A stretch of DNA of 5,670 nt, from contig NZ_CP085165.1 in assembly GCF_022788695.1 (NCBI RefSeq), positions 1-5,670 on the forward strand, given 5' to 3'. Positions 1 to 5,522 of the stretch are shown here, in pieces; the stretch's first letter is position 1, and the number at the start of each line of letters is the position of its first letter. The DNA is from Pseudosulfitobacter sp. DSM 107133 (lineage in GTDB: Bacteria; Pseudomonadota; Alphaproteobacteria; Rhodobacterales; Rhodobacteraceae). Under the pieces are notes generated by a model, which made no database searches, was not told the origin of the DNA, and saw only the letters and a program-made list of their open reading frames with translations. The position numbers were made by a program, and so were the translations under genes.

Positions 1-22
1 ATGGATGAGCTAGGGGTAGAAC
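1..22 (+). repeat. Second unit of the 22-bp tandem repeat, inside the rep start
   Basis: It begins ATGGATGAGC and ends GGGGTAGAAC and is 19 of 22 identical to 5649-5670. It encodes the first residues of the longer Rep form and carries an AGGGG (12-16) that could serve the ATG at base 28. It is thus either coding sequence, an operator, or both. Confidence 0.75.
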
Positions 23-570
23 GGGCAATGCTTCCGGCAAAGAAGCAGCGGGGACACTTCGTCCAAACCGACCGCGCAGCGCATGAAGCGTGGGGTCGGC
101 TGGCAGTTAAGTCGCCCGCTGCCGGGGCGTTGCTGCATGTCCTGGTGGCGAATGTCGGGGAACAGAACGCTATCGTCGCCTCGCACAAAGTGCTCGCAAA
201 ACTCATGGGTTCCTCGCCTGCAACAGTGAAGCGCGCCCTCAAGATATTGGAATCCGGGAACTGGGTCGAAGTTGTCCAGATTGGCGCAAGTGGCACGGTA
301 AACGCCTATGTTCTGAATAGCCGCGTGGCGTGGACAGAAGGCCGTGACAAGCTCCGGTATTCGCGCCTGCAAGCCGAGGTTCTGGTCAGCGAGGATGAAC
401 AACCCGCTGGTGCTCTCGATGCGACCAAGGAAGAGTTGCACCGCCTGCCCCGTGTCGGTGAGCTTCAGCTTCCAGCCGGTCAAGGTTTACCACCCGTTTC
501 TCAGCCGTCCTTTCCCGGTCTAGAACCGAACTTGCCCGCCTTTGGCCATCCTACCGAAGATAGCGAATAG
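1..570 (+). CDS. rep: Winged-helix plasmid replication initiator (RepL-like)
   Basis: This 189-residue protein is the probable replication initiator. Its middle third looks like a winged helix-turn-helix: a helix around residues 59-69 (SHKVLAKLMG), a recognition helix around 72-84 (SPATVKRALKILE), then a beta wing ending near NAYVLN at 101-106. The order resembles RepL-type initiators (IATTREIAKATG...TVITTLKILEEG), recalled from family knowledge. The tail from about 150 is proline-rich and probably disordered. The ATG at base 1 has an AGGGG Shine-Dalgarno at 5660-5664 with 6-nt spacing if the molecule is circular. A second ATG at base 28 (MLPAKKQR), with AGGGG at 12-16, is a credible alternative start, because residues 1-9 are encoded by a copy of the 22-bp repeat. 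It lies just downstream of palindromes and iteron-like repeats and is first in a three-gene run. The replication role is inferred from fold and context; the replication mechanism cannot be told. Confidence 0.75.
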   Translation: MDELGVERAMLPAKKQRGHFVQTDRAAHEAWGRLAVKSPAAGALLHVLVANVGEQNAIVASHKVLAKLMGSSPATVKRALKILESGNWVEVVQIGASGTVNAYVLNSRVAWTEGRDKLRYSRLQAEVLVSEDEQPAGALDATKEELHRLPRVGELQLPAGQGLPPVSQPSFPGLEPNLPAFGHPTEDSE

Positions 571-581
571 GGGTATTCACC

Positions 582-977
582 GTGGCCAATGTTTCTATCC
601 GTGAGGCGGTAAAGATTTACCAAGTATCCCGACCAACACTCACAAAAGCACTGAAAACAGGCAAAGTTTCTGGTGTTCAGGATGGGAAAGGCCAGTGGCA
701 AATTGATCCTGCAGAACTTGCCAGAGTTTACCAGCCACGGACGGACAGTGCGAAAACAGTTGGACAAGATGAACCAGACAACTTTACCAACAAGAACACC
801 CAATTGACTGGCGAAGTTGACACGCTCAAAGCACGGCTGAAAGAGGCCGAACAACGCGCTGCCGTGGCCGAAGCACTGGCAGAAGAAAGGGGGAAGCACA
901 TCGAGGATTTGCGCCGGATGCTGCCTGCCCCGCAAGAGGCACAACGCCCCGGCAGGCGCTGGCCATGGAAAAGGTGA
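582..977 (+). CDS. Small helix-turn-helix / coiled-coil plasmid protein
   Basis: This 131-residue protein starts with GTG, 11 bases after the rep stop, with AGGGG at 569-573 as ribosome binding site. Residues 4-30 (VSIREAVKIYQVSRPTLTKA) form an excisionase/MerR-like helix-turn-helix, followed by a short wing with WQID at 39-42. Residues 74-113 are rich in Glu, Lys, Ala and Leu with heptad spacing, suggesting a coiled coil that dimerises the protein. The end is basic and tryptophan-containing (RRWPWKR). Proteins of this layout are often found next to rep on small proteobacterial plasmids and are usually annotated hypothetical, DNA-binding or entry-exclusion-like; no function is firmly established that I know of. 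The position between rep and a PemK-type toxin allows three roles: rep/copy regulator, partition-like DNA binder, or antitoxin. The gene call is secure, the function is not. Confidence 0.8.
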   Translation: MANVSIREAVKIYQVSRPTLTKALKTGKVSGVQDGKGQWQIDPAELARVYQPRTDSAKTVGQDEPDNFTNKNTQLTGEVDTLKARLKEAEQRAAVAEALAEERGKHIEDLRRMLPAPQEAQRPGRRWPWKR

Positions 978-986
978 AAAAAGAGA

Positions 987-1370
987 ATGGCAGATGAAAC
1001 CGCGCCACCGCGCGTTGCGCCAACAGTCAAGAGTGCTCCGCGCATTCGTCAGGTATATTGGTGCAAGCTACCCGACGACGCCCAGTTGCCCGAGTTCTGG
1101 AAAACACGGCCCGTGCTCATCATGTCGCTGAAAACGACCCTTCACGGCAAAGTCACAGTGCTGCCTTTCTCTACCAAGTCGCAGCCTGACAATCCACATG
1201 CTTACCCTATGCAGTCCCCGCTACAGGCGAAACAAGCGTGGGTGATCTGTGACCACCTGATGACAGTGGCCGTAAGCCGCCTAAGTCCACCTGGACGAGT
1301 GATCCCGCGCATTTCCGAAGCCGATTTCGAGCACATCAAAGAGCGCGCCCTCAAGAATCTCCCATACTGA
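987..1370 (+). CDS. PemK/MazF-family toxin (endoribonuclease)
   Basis: This 127-residue protein has the PemK/MazF fold signature. The opening strand is RQVYWCKLP (residues 21-29), followed by KTRPVLIMS (39-47), VTVLPFSTKSQ (56-66) and the late element WVICDHLMTVAVSRLSP (85-101). Arg41 and Thr63 sit where MazF enzymes carry the catalytic Arg and Thr/Ser, so it may be an active mRNA-cleaving ribonuclease. The first 18 residues are an unstructured-looking extension. The ATG is 9 bases after the upstream stop, and AAGGTGA at 971-977, overlapping that stop, serves as Shine-Dalgarno, so the two genes are probably co-translated. No AbrB-, RHH- or Phd-like antitoxin gene lies on either side; the 582-977 helix-turn-helix protein is the only candidate partner. 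Plasmid stabilisation by post-segregational killing is the likely job, inferred from the family. Confidence 0.85.
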   Translation: MADETAPPRVAPTVKSAPRIRQVYWCKLPDDAQLPEFWKTRPVLIMSLKTTLHGKVTVLPFSTKSQPDNPHAYPMQSPLQAKQAWVICDHLMTVAVSRLSPPGRVIPRISEADFEHIKERALKNLPY

Positions 1371-1438
1371 AAATCTTGACTCTGTGGCCACAGGATGCTA
1401 CCTAAAGAGCCAGATACGGCGCGGGCAACCGTGACTGC

Positions 1439-1454
1439 TTCCCTTCGGTGGGAA
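1439..1454 (+). repeat. Short hairpin ahead of the terminator
   Basis: TTCCC (1439-1443) pairs with GGGAA (1450-1454) across a TTCGGT loop. It lies between the toxin stop and the stronger terminator hairpin. It could protect the 3' end of the transcript or slow RNA polymerase. There is no T tract directly after it, so it is not itself called a terminator. Confidence 0.35.
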
Positions 1455-1461
1455 ATAGATG

Positions 1462-1495
1462 CGAAGGGGTGGCTAGTCCGCCCCTTTCGTTTTTT
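1462..1495 (+). terminator. Rho-independent terminator after the rep-toxin run
   Basis: CGAAGGGGTGG pairs with CCGCCCCTTTCG over a CTAGT loop, with one wobble or mismatch at T/G and one extra T, directly followed by TTTTTT (1490-1495). This is a strong intrinsic terminator for transcripts leaving the rep, helix-turn-helix and toxin genes. It separates the backbone from the downstream TetR/DoxX module. Confidence 0.85.
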
Positions 1496-1779
1496 CAGAC
1501 TTTCTTTGAAATATCTACCGCGTGAGTTCCGTCAACAACTGGGTGCGACGGAAGCAAGAGCATTGAGCGTGAAGGCCTCAAATATCGGAACGCTCGATGC
1601 CCTTGCGGATTCAGTAAAGCAGCTGTTCATGCAGCGCGCGGCAAAATCTGACTCAGAGCCCGTTGCAGACGGTCAGTGCCATCTCTTCGTGGACGTTCGA
1701 GTCTGGTGCAGCCGCAAAGCTTCTGGGCATCTTTCCGAAAGCGGACGTTCAACAAGGTCGGCAACTCGATCCACAGCCT
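1496..1779. other. Intergenic stretch without a convincing gene
   Basis: A + strand open frame crosses this stretch (1395-1796) but it starts upstream of the terminator, has no properly spaced ribosome binding site and encodes no recognisable domain, so it is not called. One clean inverted repeat is present: TTCCGTC (1527-1533) and GACGGAA (1547-1553), with a 13-nt spacer. Its role is unknown. The stretch may be a remnant left when the cargo module was joined to the backbone. Confidence 0.5.
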
Positions 1780-1808
1780 CTGGCACTAACGACTAAATAT
1801 GGTATGGT
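1780..1808 (+). promoter_or_regulatory. Predicted sigma70-type promoter of tetR-doxX
   Basis: CTGGCA (1780-1785) and TATGGT (1803-1808) are separated by 17 bases, an optimal spacing. The -10 box overlaps the left half of the palindromic operator, so repressor binding would block RNA polymerase. The hexamers are moderate matches, so this is a prediction supported mainly by its position 36 bases before the start codon. Confidence 0.5.
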
Positions 1809-1819
1809 ACTGTACCGTA
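1803..1819 (+). promoter_or_regulatory. Palindromic operator, probable TetR-family binding site
   Basis: TATGGTAC-T-GTACCGTA is an inverted repeat with 7 of 8 positions symmetrical around a central T, at a size typical of TetR-family operators. It overlaps the predicted -10 box and lies 24 bases before the repressor's start codon. Negative autoregulation, with co-control of the downstream membrane protein, is the straightforward reading. Confidence 0.65.
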
Positions 1820-1843
1820 TGATTCGAGGGGAGCTTGACAGCC

Positions 1844-2482
1844 ATGGAGAACCACACGCACAGAACCGCCCATGGCGCAAAGCGCATACAGGCGCTGACG
1901 GATACGGCAGCCGAACTCTTTCTGGAGCGCGGATATGAAGGTGTGTCGATTGACGCCCTTATAACTCAAGTCGGTGGCTCACGCCGCAATGTCTACGGAC
2001 GCTTTGGCGGCAAAGAAGGCCTGTTCATTGAAACGGTGAAGAGACTTTGCGACGAACAGGCGCAGCCATTGCGGAAGATGCAGATCGCAGAGGCCGAGCT
2101 TGGTCCCGCTCTTGTTCTGTTTGGCGAGAGAATTCTCGAAATCGTCCTGCAACCTCGAACATTGGCACTGCATCGACTGATGATTGCCGAAGGCCAACGC
2201 TTTCCCGAGTTGTCCCGAGCTATTCTGCAGACGGGGCATGAGGCCTGCGCCGAAATTCTGGCGGACTGGCTGTGCACGCGCCGTTCCCTGTTTCGCGCTG
2301 ACCTCTCTGTTGTCACTCTCGCCAACCAGTTCCTCACTTTGCTAACCGCAGCGCCGCAATTACAGGCGTTGGTGGGACAGCAAGACACCTCGCTTTCCAG
2401 CGCAGAGCGCACACACCTTTCCCGTGAAACGGTCATAACATTCCTTCATGGCGTTCTACCCGGAGACGCTCCCCATGCTTAA
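1844..2482 (+). CDS. TetR/AcrR-family transcriptional repressor (AefR-like C-terminus)
   Basis: This 212-residue regulator has the standard N-terminal TetR DNA-binding domain: helix 1 AKRIQALTDTAAELFLERGY (residues 12-31), then GVSIDALITQVGGSRRNVYGRFGGKEGLF (33-61), where SRRNVYGRF is the recognition helix. The C-terminal segment RLMIAEGQRFPELSRAI (111-127) resembles the AefR-like ligand-binding domain (TetR_C_7). The ATG at 1844 is preferred over an upstream in-frame TTG at 1835 because AGGGGAG at 1827-1833 is correctly spaced (10 nt) only for the ATG. A palindromic operator over its promoter indicates autorepression. The stop overlaps the start of the DoxX-like gene, so both are likely one operon and the membrane protein is the probable main target. 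The inducing ligand cannot be inferred. Confidence 0.9.
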   Translation: MENHTHRTAHGAKRIQALTDTAAELFLERGYEGVSIDALITQVGGSRRNVYGRFGGKEGLFIETVKRLCDEQAQPLRKMQIAEAELGPALVLFGERILEIVLQPRTLALHRLMIAEGQRFPELSRAILQTGHEACAEILADWLCTRRSLFRADLSVVTLANQFLTLLTAAPQLQALVGQQDTSLSSAERTHLSRETVITFLHGVLPGDAPHA

Positions 2483-2831
2483 TAATCTTCCTTGGAAATC
2501 CGTCCTCGCCTTGCTGCTTGCAGCATTCTTCATTGTCGGCGGGCTGGGCAACATCTTTGCCTCCGAGACGATCCGGGCCGACTATCTACGGTGGGGCTAT
2601 CCCAGCTGGTTTCATTATATCACTGGGGTCTTGGAGATCGCGGCAGCAGCATTGATTGCAATGCGTTCTGCACGGCTCTGGGGGGCGACACTCGCCTGTC
2701 TGGTGATGGCCGGTGCAGCAGGAACTGTGCTGTTGCATGGCGAATTTACCCATGCCATCGCACCGCTCATGGTTTTAGCGGTAGCCCTGACGGTCCTGTT
2801 CGTGACCTGGGGCACCCAACGTCCGAAATGA
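2475..2831 (+). CDS. DoxX-like four-helix inner-membrane protein
   Basis: This 118-residue protein has four hydrophobic segments at about residues 8-29, 48-63, 67-87 and 96-113. It carries family-typical motifs of the DoxX-like (DoxX_2) group: LRWGYPSWFHYITGVLEIAAA (38-58; key residues RWGYP, FHY, GVLE), then an AGAAGTVLLHGE-like stretch at 79-90. It should sit in the cytoplasmic membrane. DoxX-like proteins are linked to redox or thiol stress responses in some bacteria, but the biochemical role of this subgroup is unclear. The ATG at 2475 has GGAG at 2462-2465 with 9-nt spacing and overlaps the tetR stop by 8 bases. The in-frame ATG at 2448 would give 9 more residues but lies deep inside tetR. 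Expression is probably coupled to tetR and controlled by it. Confidence 0.82.
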   Translation: MLNNLPWKSVLALLLAAFFIVGGLGNIFASETIRADYLRWGYPSWFHYITGVLEIAAAALIAMRSARLWGATLACLVMAGAAGTVLLHGEFTHAIAPLMVLAVALTVLFVTWGTQRPK

Positions 2832-2939
2832 ACGCACGCATAGCCCTTTCGCCATCCCTCACAAGGCAAGTGCAGCACAAATCGCACATCAGCAGAAACC
2901 GTCCGCACTGCGGTTGTCCGTGAACGGCGTAGCGAAGGT

Positions 2940-4172
2940 CTACAGTCCATAATCATGCCCCCTGTCCCGGCGGGCATGAACTTCGCGCTCCAACTCCAGC
3001 TCCTTGGTGCGCTCCCGTTCCTGCGCCGCGTCCAGCTCGGCCTGCCGTTCGTCGGCCTCGCGGCCTTCGCGCAGCGTGAAAACCCGGTCACTGAGCGCCT
3101 CCCGGTCGATCCCGGCAGCCGCGGCCCGCAACCGCGCCGCAAAATCGTCCGGGGCCTCCCGCTCTGGGGTCTCGGCCTCATGCCGCTCTCGGCCCTCCTT
3201 CCGGGCTTCCCAAGCCGCCTGCAAACGCGTGGCAAAATCCGGTTCCTGCTCCCGGCCCTCACGCCCCCCGGCAAGGGCCAGCTCGGACTGCTCCGGTCCG
3301 AGACGATCCAACACGCGATCCGCCGCACGGTCGAGCCAGTCGCGGACATGACCGGCCAGCTCGCGGGCAACCTCCATCACCTCGGCCGCACGGGCCTTGG
3401 CCTCGTGCCAGGCCCCGACGCGGCCGACCTCGATGCCGCGCTCCTTCATCTGCCACGCGCCGGGGGAAAGCTGGGGCAGCGGCGGGCGATCCAGCTCAAT
3501 AGCGCGCACAGTCTGCACCAGCTCCGCCCCCTCGTCGCCGCGCTCCCGCGCCGCCGATGCCAGCTCAAGCGCCTCGTCGCGCTGTGCTTCCAAGGTCCGG
3601 TGATCCACGCGATCCTCGATGCCGGCGCGCTCAAGGGCGATGTTGTTGTCGCGTGCCCATGCTTCCCGCCAGCCCTCCAGAACCTCGACCTTGTTCCAGT
3701 CGCGGTTCTTGGTGGTGAAACCTTCGGGGCCAATCTCGCGGGTGGTGAGCAGAATATGGGCGTGGTGGTTGCGATCATCGCCGTCGCGCCCCGGCGCGTG
3801 CAGAGCGATATCCGCGATCATGCCACGGTCCACGAACTGTTCCTGGGCGAAGTCCCGGACCAGTTCGACCCGCTGCGCATGGGTCAGCTCGGCAGGCAGG
3901 GCCACACGCACCTCGCGGGCGACCTGGCTGTTCTTGCGGGTCTCGGATTCCTCGACGCGGTTCCACAGCTCGGATCGGTCGCGGACCCAATCCGGCGCAT
4001 GATCCGGGGCGAGGATTTCGGTGTGATCGACACCGCCACGCGCCGCGTAATCGAAGGTCAGCCCGGTACGCCGGTCTTCGATACGCTCCGCCACACGATA
4101 GGCAATTGCCGCCGTGGCGCTGCGGCCCTGACTGCGAGAAATCATCGAAGCTCGTAAATGATATATCGCCAT
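2940..4172 (-). CDS. mobA: MobA/MobL-type relaxase (MobQ family)
   Basis: This 410-residue relaxase nicks the plasmid at oriT, stays covalently bound to the 5' end and leads the strand into the recipient. The family start MAIYHLRASMISRSQGRSA is intact, and Tyr25 in the AAIAYR segment sits where MobQ relaxases have the catalytic tyrosine. The metal-binding histidine motif is NHHAHILLTTRE (135-146). A frequent block FTTKNRDWNKVEVLEGWREAW follows (152-172; key residues DWN, W168, R169, W172). Beyond residue 195 the chain is charged and helical, probably coiled, ending in RDRGHDYGL; no primase or helicase domain is fused. The ATG at 4172 is chosen because it matches the family start; an in-frame GTG at 4229 would add 19 residues that run through oriT. 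The ATG has no good Shine-Dalgarno. The gene diverges from the accessory mob genes. No type IV secretion genes are present, so a helper is required. Confidence 0.92.
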   Translation of the reverse strand: MAIYHLRASMISRSQGRSATAAIAYRVAERIEDRRTGLTFDYAARGGVDHTEILAPDHAPDWVRDRSELWNRVEESETRKNSQVAREVRVALPAELTHAQRVELVRDFAQEQFVDRGMIADIALHAPGRDGDDRNHHAHILLTTREIGPEGFTTKNRDWNKVEVLEGWREAWARDNNIALERAGIEDRVDHRTLEAQRDEALELASAARERGDEGAELVQTVRAIELDRPPLPQLSPGAWQMKERGIEVGRVGAWHEAKARAAEVMEVARELAGHVRDWLDRAADRVLDRLGPEQSELALAGGREGREQEPDFATRLQAAWEARKEGRERHEAETPEREAPDDFAARLRAAAAGIDREALSDRVFTLREGREADERQAELDAAQERERTKELELEREVHARRDRGHDYGL

Positions 4173-4227
4173 TCTGTGCCGCACTTTGCTTAGGGGTCGA
4201 GGGGAAATGCCAGTCTCCCCCGCCCAC

Positions 4228-4260
4228 ACAAACGCGCAGCGTTTGTATAAGTGGGCACTT
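4228..4260 (+). other. oriT: Origin of transfer (oriT) with nic region
   Basis: ACAAACGC (4228-4235) and GCGTTTGT (4239-4246) form a perfect 8-bp inverted repeat with a GCA loop. It is followed directly by ATAAGTGGGCACTT (4247-4260), which resembles the IncQ/IncP-type core TAAGTGCGCCCT. The order of inverted repeat, core, then the MobC-position gene on the same strand, with the relaxase divergent on the other side, is the same as recalled for RSF1010. The nick would be expected on the + strand near the end of the core, around 4258-4260. The core contains a second small palindrome, AAGTG-GG-CACTT. The exact nick base is inference. Confidence 0.75.
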
Positions 4261-4325
4261 CGTGTATTGCACCTTGCCTAAACCTTTGCGAGAAATCAAC
4301 AATTGTCAGGAGAGCGGAGGTCAGA

Positions 4326-4586
4326 ATGGCACGGAGTATTGATCAGCAAATTGCAACGACGCAAGCCAAGCTGGCCCGTCTGAAAGAACGTCAGAAGGCC
4401 AGCGAAACTCGCCGCAAGATCATCGTCGGATCAGTGGCAATATCCAACGCGCTGAAAGACCCGGAAAAGGCCCGCGCCCTCGCCGCTCTCCTGCGTCGGG
4501 CCGTCACCCGGGAAGTCGATCAGAAAGAGCTGGTCGGGTTGCTGGAAGAACTGGATGGCGTCGCTGCGAAGGCGGAACGTCCATGA
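4326..4586 (+). CDS. TraD/MobC-like mobilization accessory protein
   Basis: This 86-residue protein starts MARSIDQQIATTQAKLARLK, a helical, charged N-terminus with coiled-coil character (residues 5-27). It continues RRKIIVGSVAISNALKDPEKA (29-49 region), then TREVDQKELVGLLEELDG (61-78). This pattern matches small TraD-like proteins (conjugal transfer TraD family) found next to MobQ/TraA relaxases. It should help the relaxase bind or melt oriT, the role MobC plays in RSF1010, whose position it occupies. GGAGG at 4316-4320, 5 nt before the ATG, fixes the start; the open frame extends to a GTG at 4251 inside oriT, which is rejected. It overlaps the next gene by 4 bases (ATGA), so the two are translationally coupled. 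Its expression probably starts within or just after oriT, where relaxase binding could regulate it. Confidence 0.75.
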   Translation: MARSIDQQIATTQAKLARLKERQKASETRRKIIVGSVAISNALKDPEKARALAALLRRAVTREVDQKELVGLLEELDGVAAKAERP

Positions 4587-5149
4587 GCGTCAAAGATCCC
4601 TTCCAGCAGCTCGTCGATGAAATCACCCTGATCCGGCAGGACATGGAACGCCTGAAGCGGACCAGTCTCGACAAGGACGACGCCGAAGCCCTGCACGAAA
4701 TGCTGGCCGAGGGCGTGGATCGGATGCGCAAGGTTGGCCCCGAAGTCCAGAAAGCCGTCGAGATGCGCCTGCTGGGCGTTGCGGCAGTGCTCCAGGAAGA
4801 GACCAGCAAAGCCGCTGCGAGCGCCGCTGAGGCGGCTATAGAGAAAACCCGGGCCGAGAGCCTCGAAGTCGCCAGAAGCCTCTCACAGGCCGCCGGAGAG
4901 GCCCGCAGACAGGCGTGGCGCTACTTTGGCGGGTTCTGGGTGTGGTTGGCCTCTATGCTCGCCACAGGGGTCGTTCTGGGCCTTCTGTTGGCCTATGGCA
5001 TGGAAACGGCCAAGTCGGCCCTCTCCGTCAACGATCTGGTGCGCTACAACTGCGGCAGGTCGTGGTTCGGGGGGCAGGTCGTGGACCAGGACAACGGGTC
5101 CAGCTTCTGCGCATTCTGGATCAAACAAGCGCCTAGTGATGGGAACTGA
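4583..5149 (+). CDS. DUF6118-like coiled-coil membrane protein of the mob operon
   Basis: This 188-residue protein has a long soluble helical N-terminus, one membrane span and a short C-terminal tail. Residues 5-110 are charged and alanine-rich (key patches DMERLKRTSLDKDDAEAL and AGEARRQAWRYFGGFWVW), and a hydrophobic helix runs about 115-138. The tail after it carries two cysteines (157 and 176). The layout, and especially RTSLDKDEA...GEARR.AWRYFGGFWVWL, resembles what I recall as DUF6118 proteins encoded beside mobilization genes. Its function is not established; by position it may link the relaxosome to the membrane, as RSF1010 MobB does through its membrane segment. The ATG overlaps the previous stop (ATGA), with GGCGGA at 4571-4576 as ribosome binding site. 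It could also be an exclusion or membrane-anchoring protein unrelated to transfer. Confidence 0.7.
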   Translation: MSVKDPFQQLVDEITLIRQDMERLKRTSLDKDDAEALHEMLAEGVDRMRKVGPEVQKAVEMRLLGVAAVLQEETSKAAASAAEAAIEKTRAESLEVARSLSQAAGEARRQAWRYFGGFWVWLASMLATGVVLGLLLAYGMETAKSALSVNDLVRYNCGRSWFGGQVVDQDNGSSFCAFWIKQAPSDGN

Positions 5150-5261
5150 GGGGCCACCGATCCCCTTCTCATTCTCAGCAAATCCGACCGTTGCCACAGA
5201 TGTTGCAAGGCGGGATTGGGGATAACCCTTCCCCTCCCTGCCTGACCCACCCCATCCGGTT

Positions 5262-5291
5262 GATGTTTCGCCTGTGGTAATGACGAACATC
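5262..5291. repeat. Imperfect inverted repeat (hairpin)
   Basis: GATGTTTCG (5262-5270) can pair with CGAACATC (5284-5291) with one bulged T, around a 13-nt loop. No T tract follows on either strand. The role is unknown; it may be part of a structured RNA or the origin. Confidence 0.4.
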
Positions 5292-5306
5292 ATCTGCAAC
5301 GGTGCG

Positions 5307-5353
5307 AAAAATGTACTGACAGATAAACAGGCTCCTTCGTCGCCTGTGTCAGT
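5307..5353 (-). terminator. Bulged hairpin with T tract on the - strand, possible terminator
   Basis: On the - strand, ACTGACACAGG pairs with CCTG...TGTCAGT, interrupted by a 6-nt bulge on one side (5315-5353 overall). It is followed after three bases by TTTTT (complement of 5307-5311). It could end a - strand transcript such as an antisense or control RNA coming from the origin. The large asymmetric bulge and lack of a clear promoter keep confidence low. Confidence 0.3.
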
Positions 5354-5372
5354 CAAAAACTCCACCCCCGCC

Positions 5373-5428
5373 CGATCGTTCGCCAGCTTACTGACGAGCG
5401 CTACCGATCGAACGAGCGTGGATTTTTT
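5373..5428 (+). terminator. Long-loop hairpin with T6, possible terminator of the mob operon
   Basis: CGATCGTTCG (5373-5382) pairs with CGAACGAGCG (5409-5418) with one mismatch, and TTTTTT follows at 5423-5428. The 26-nt loop and the 4-nt gap to the T run make it a poor intrinsic terminator, but it is the only candidate between the DUF6118-like gene and the rep promoter. CGATCG also occurs as a direct repeat at 5373-5378 and 5405-5410. Confidence 0.3.
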
Positions 5429-5492
5429 GCCTTCCTGTAGATCATTAGAAGGCGGAAAATTTCGAGCCAATAAAAACAAAGACTTAGTGGGG

Positions 5493-5522
5493 GGGGGTAG
5501 GTCACAGCTGTGACCTACCCCC
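5493..5522. repeat. 30-bp perfect palindrome at the putative origin
   Basis: The left arm GGGGGTAGGTCACAG and its exact reverse complement meet without spacer at CAGCTG (centre between 5507 and 5508). It is preceded by four more G, making nine G in a row (5489-5497). The arm contains TAGGTCACAGCT, which recurs nearby, and GGGGTAGGTC, which recurs immediately before the rep start. A dimeric initiator or regulator binding site, or a cruciform at the origin, is likely. Confidence 0.8.

Larger units (their letters stand above)
5150..5488. other. Non-coding region between the mob operon and the origin
   Basis: No credible gene is seen on either strand; open frames here lack ribosome binding sites and family features. 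It contains several inverted repeats, listed separately, and a one-mismatch DnaA-box-like TTATCCCCA on the - strand (5217-5225), which is too weak to call alone. The last 50 bases become A/T-rich (5440-5488), just before the palindrome cluster. The stretch may hold a control RNA or part of the origin. Confidence 0.5.

Noticed and set aside
1395..1796. 133-residue open frame after the toxin
   Set aside because: It runs straight through a strong terminator, its start lacks a properly spaced ribosome binding site, its tail is low-complexity Ser/Arg/Thr, and no family is recognisable.
2897..2915. Hairpin AACCG/CGGTT between the convergent doxX-like and relaxase genes
   Set aside because: A five-base stem with a nine-base loop and no T tract on either strand is too weak to call a terminator.
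2955..4157. 400-residue open frame on the + strand opposite the relaxase
   Set aside because: It mirrors the high-GC relaxase gene, has no recognisable domain and no ribosome binding site. The - strand frame carries the clear MobQ motifs.
4229..4229. Upstream GTG start for the relaxase
   Set aside because: It would add 19 residues translated from oriT; MobQ relaxases begin at the MAIYHL motif, as does the ATG at 4172.
5217..5225. DnaA-box-like TTATCCCCA on the - strand
   Set aside because: It has one mismatch to TTATCCACA, occurs singly and is about 300 bases from the iterons; such a match is expected by chance.
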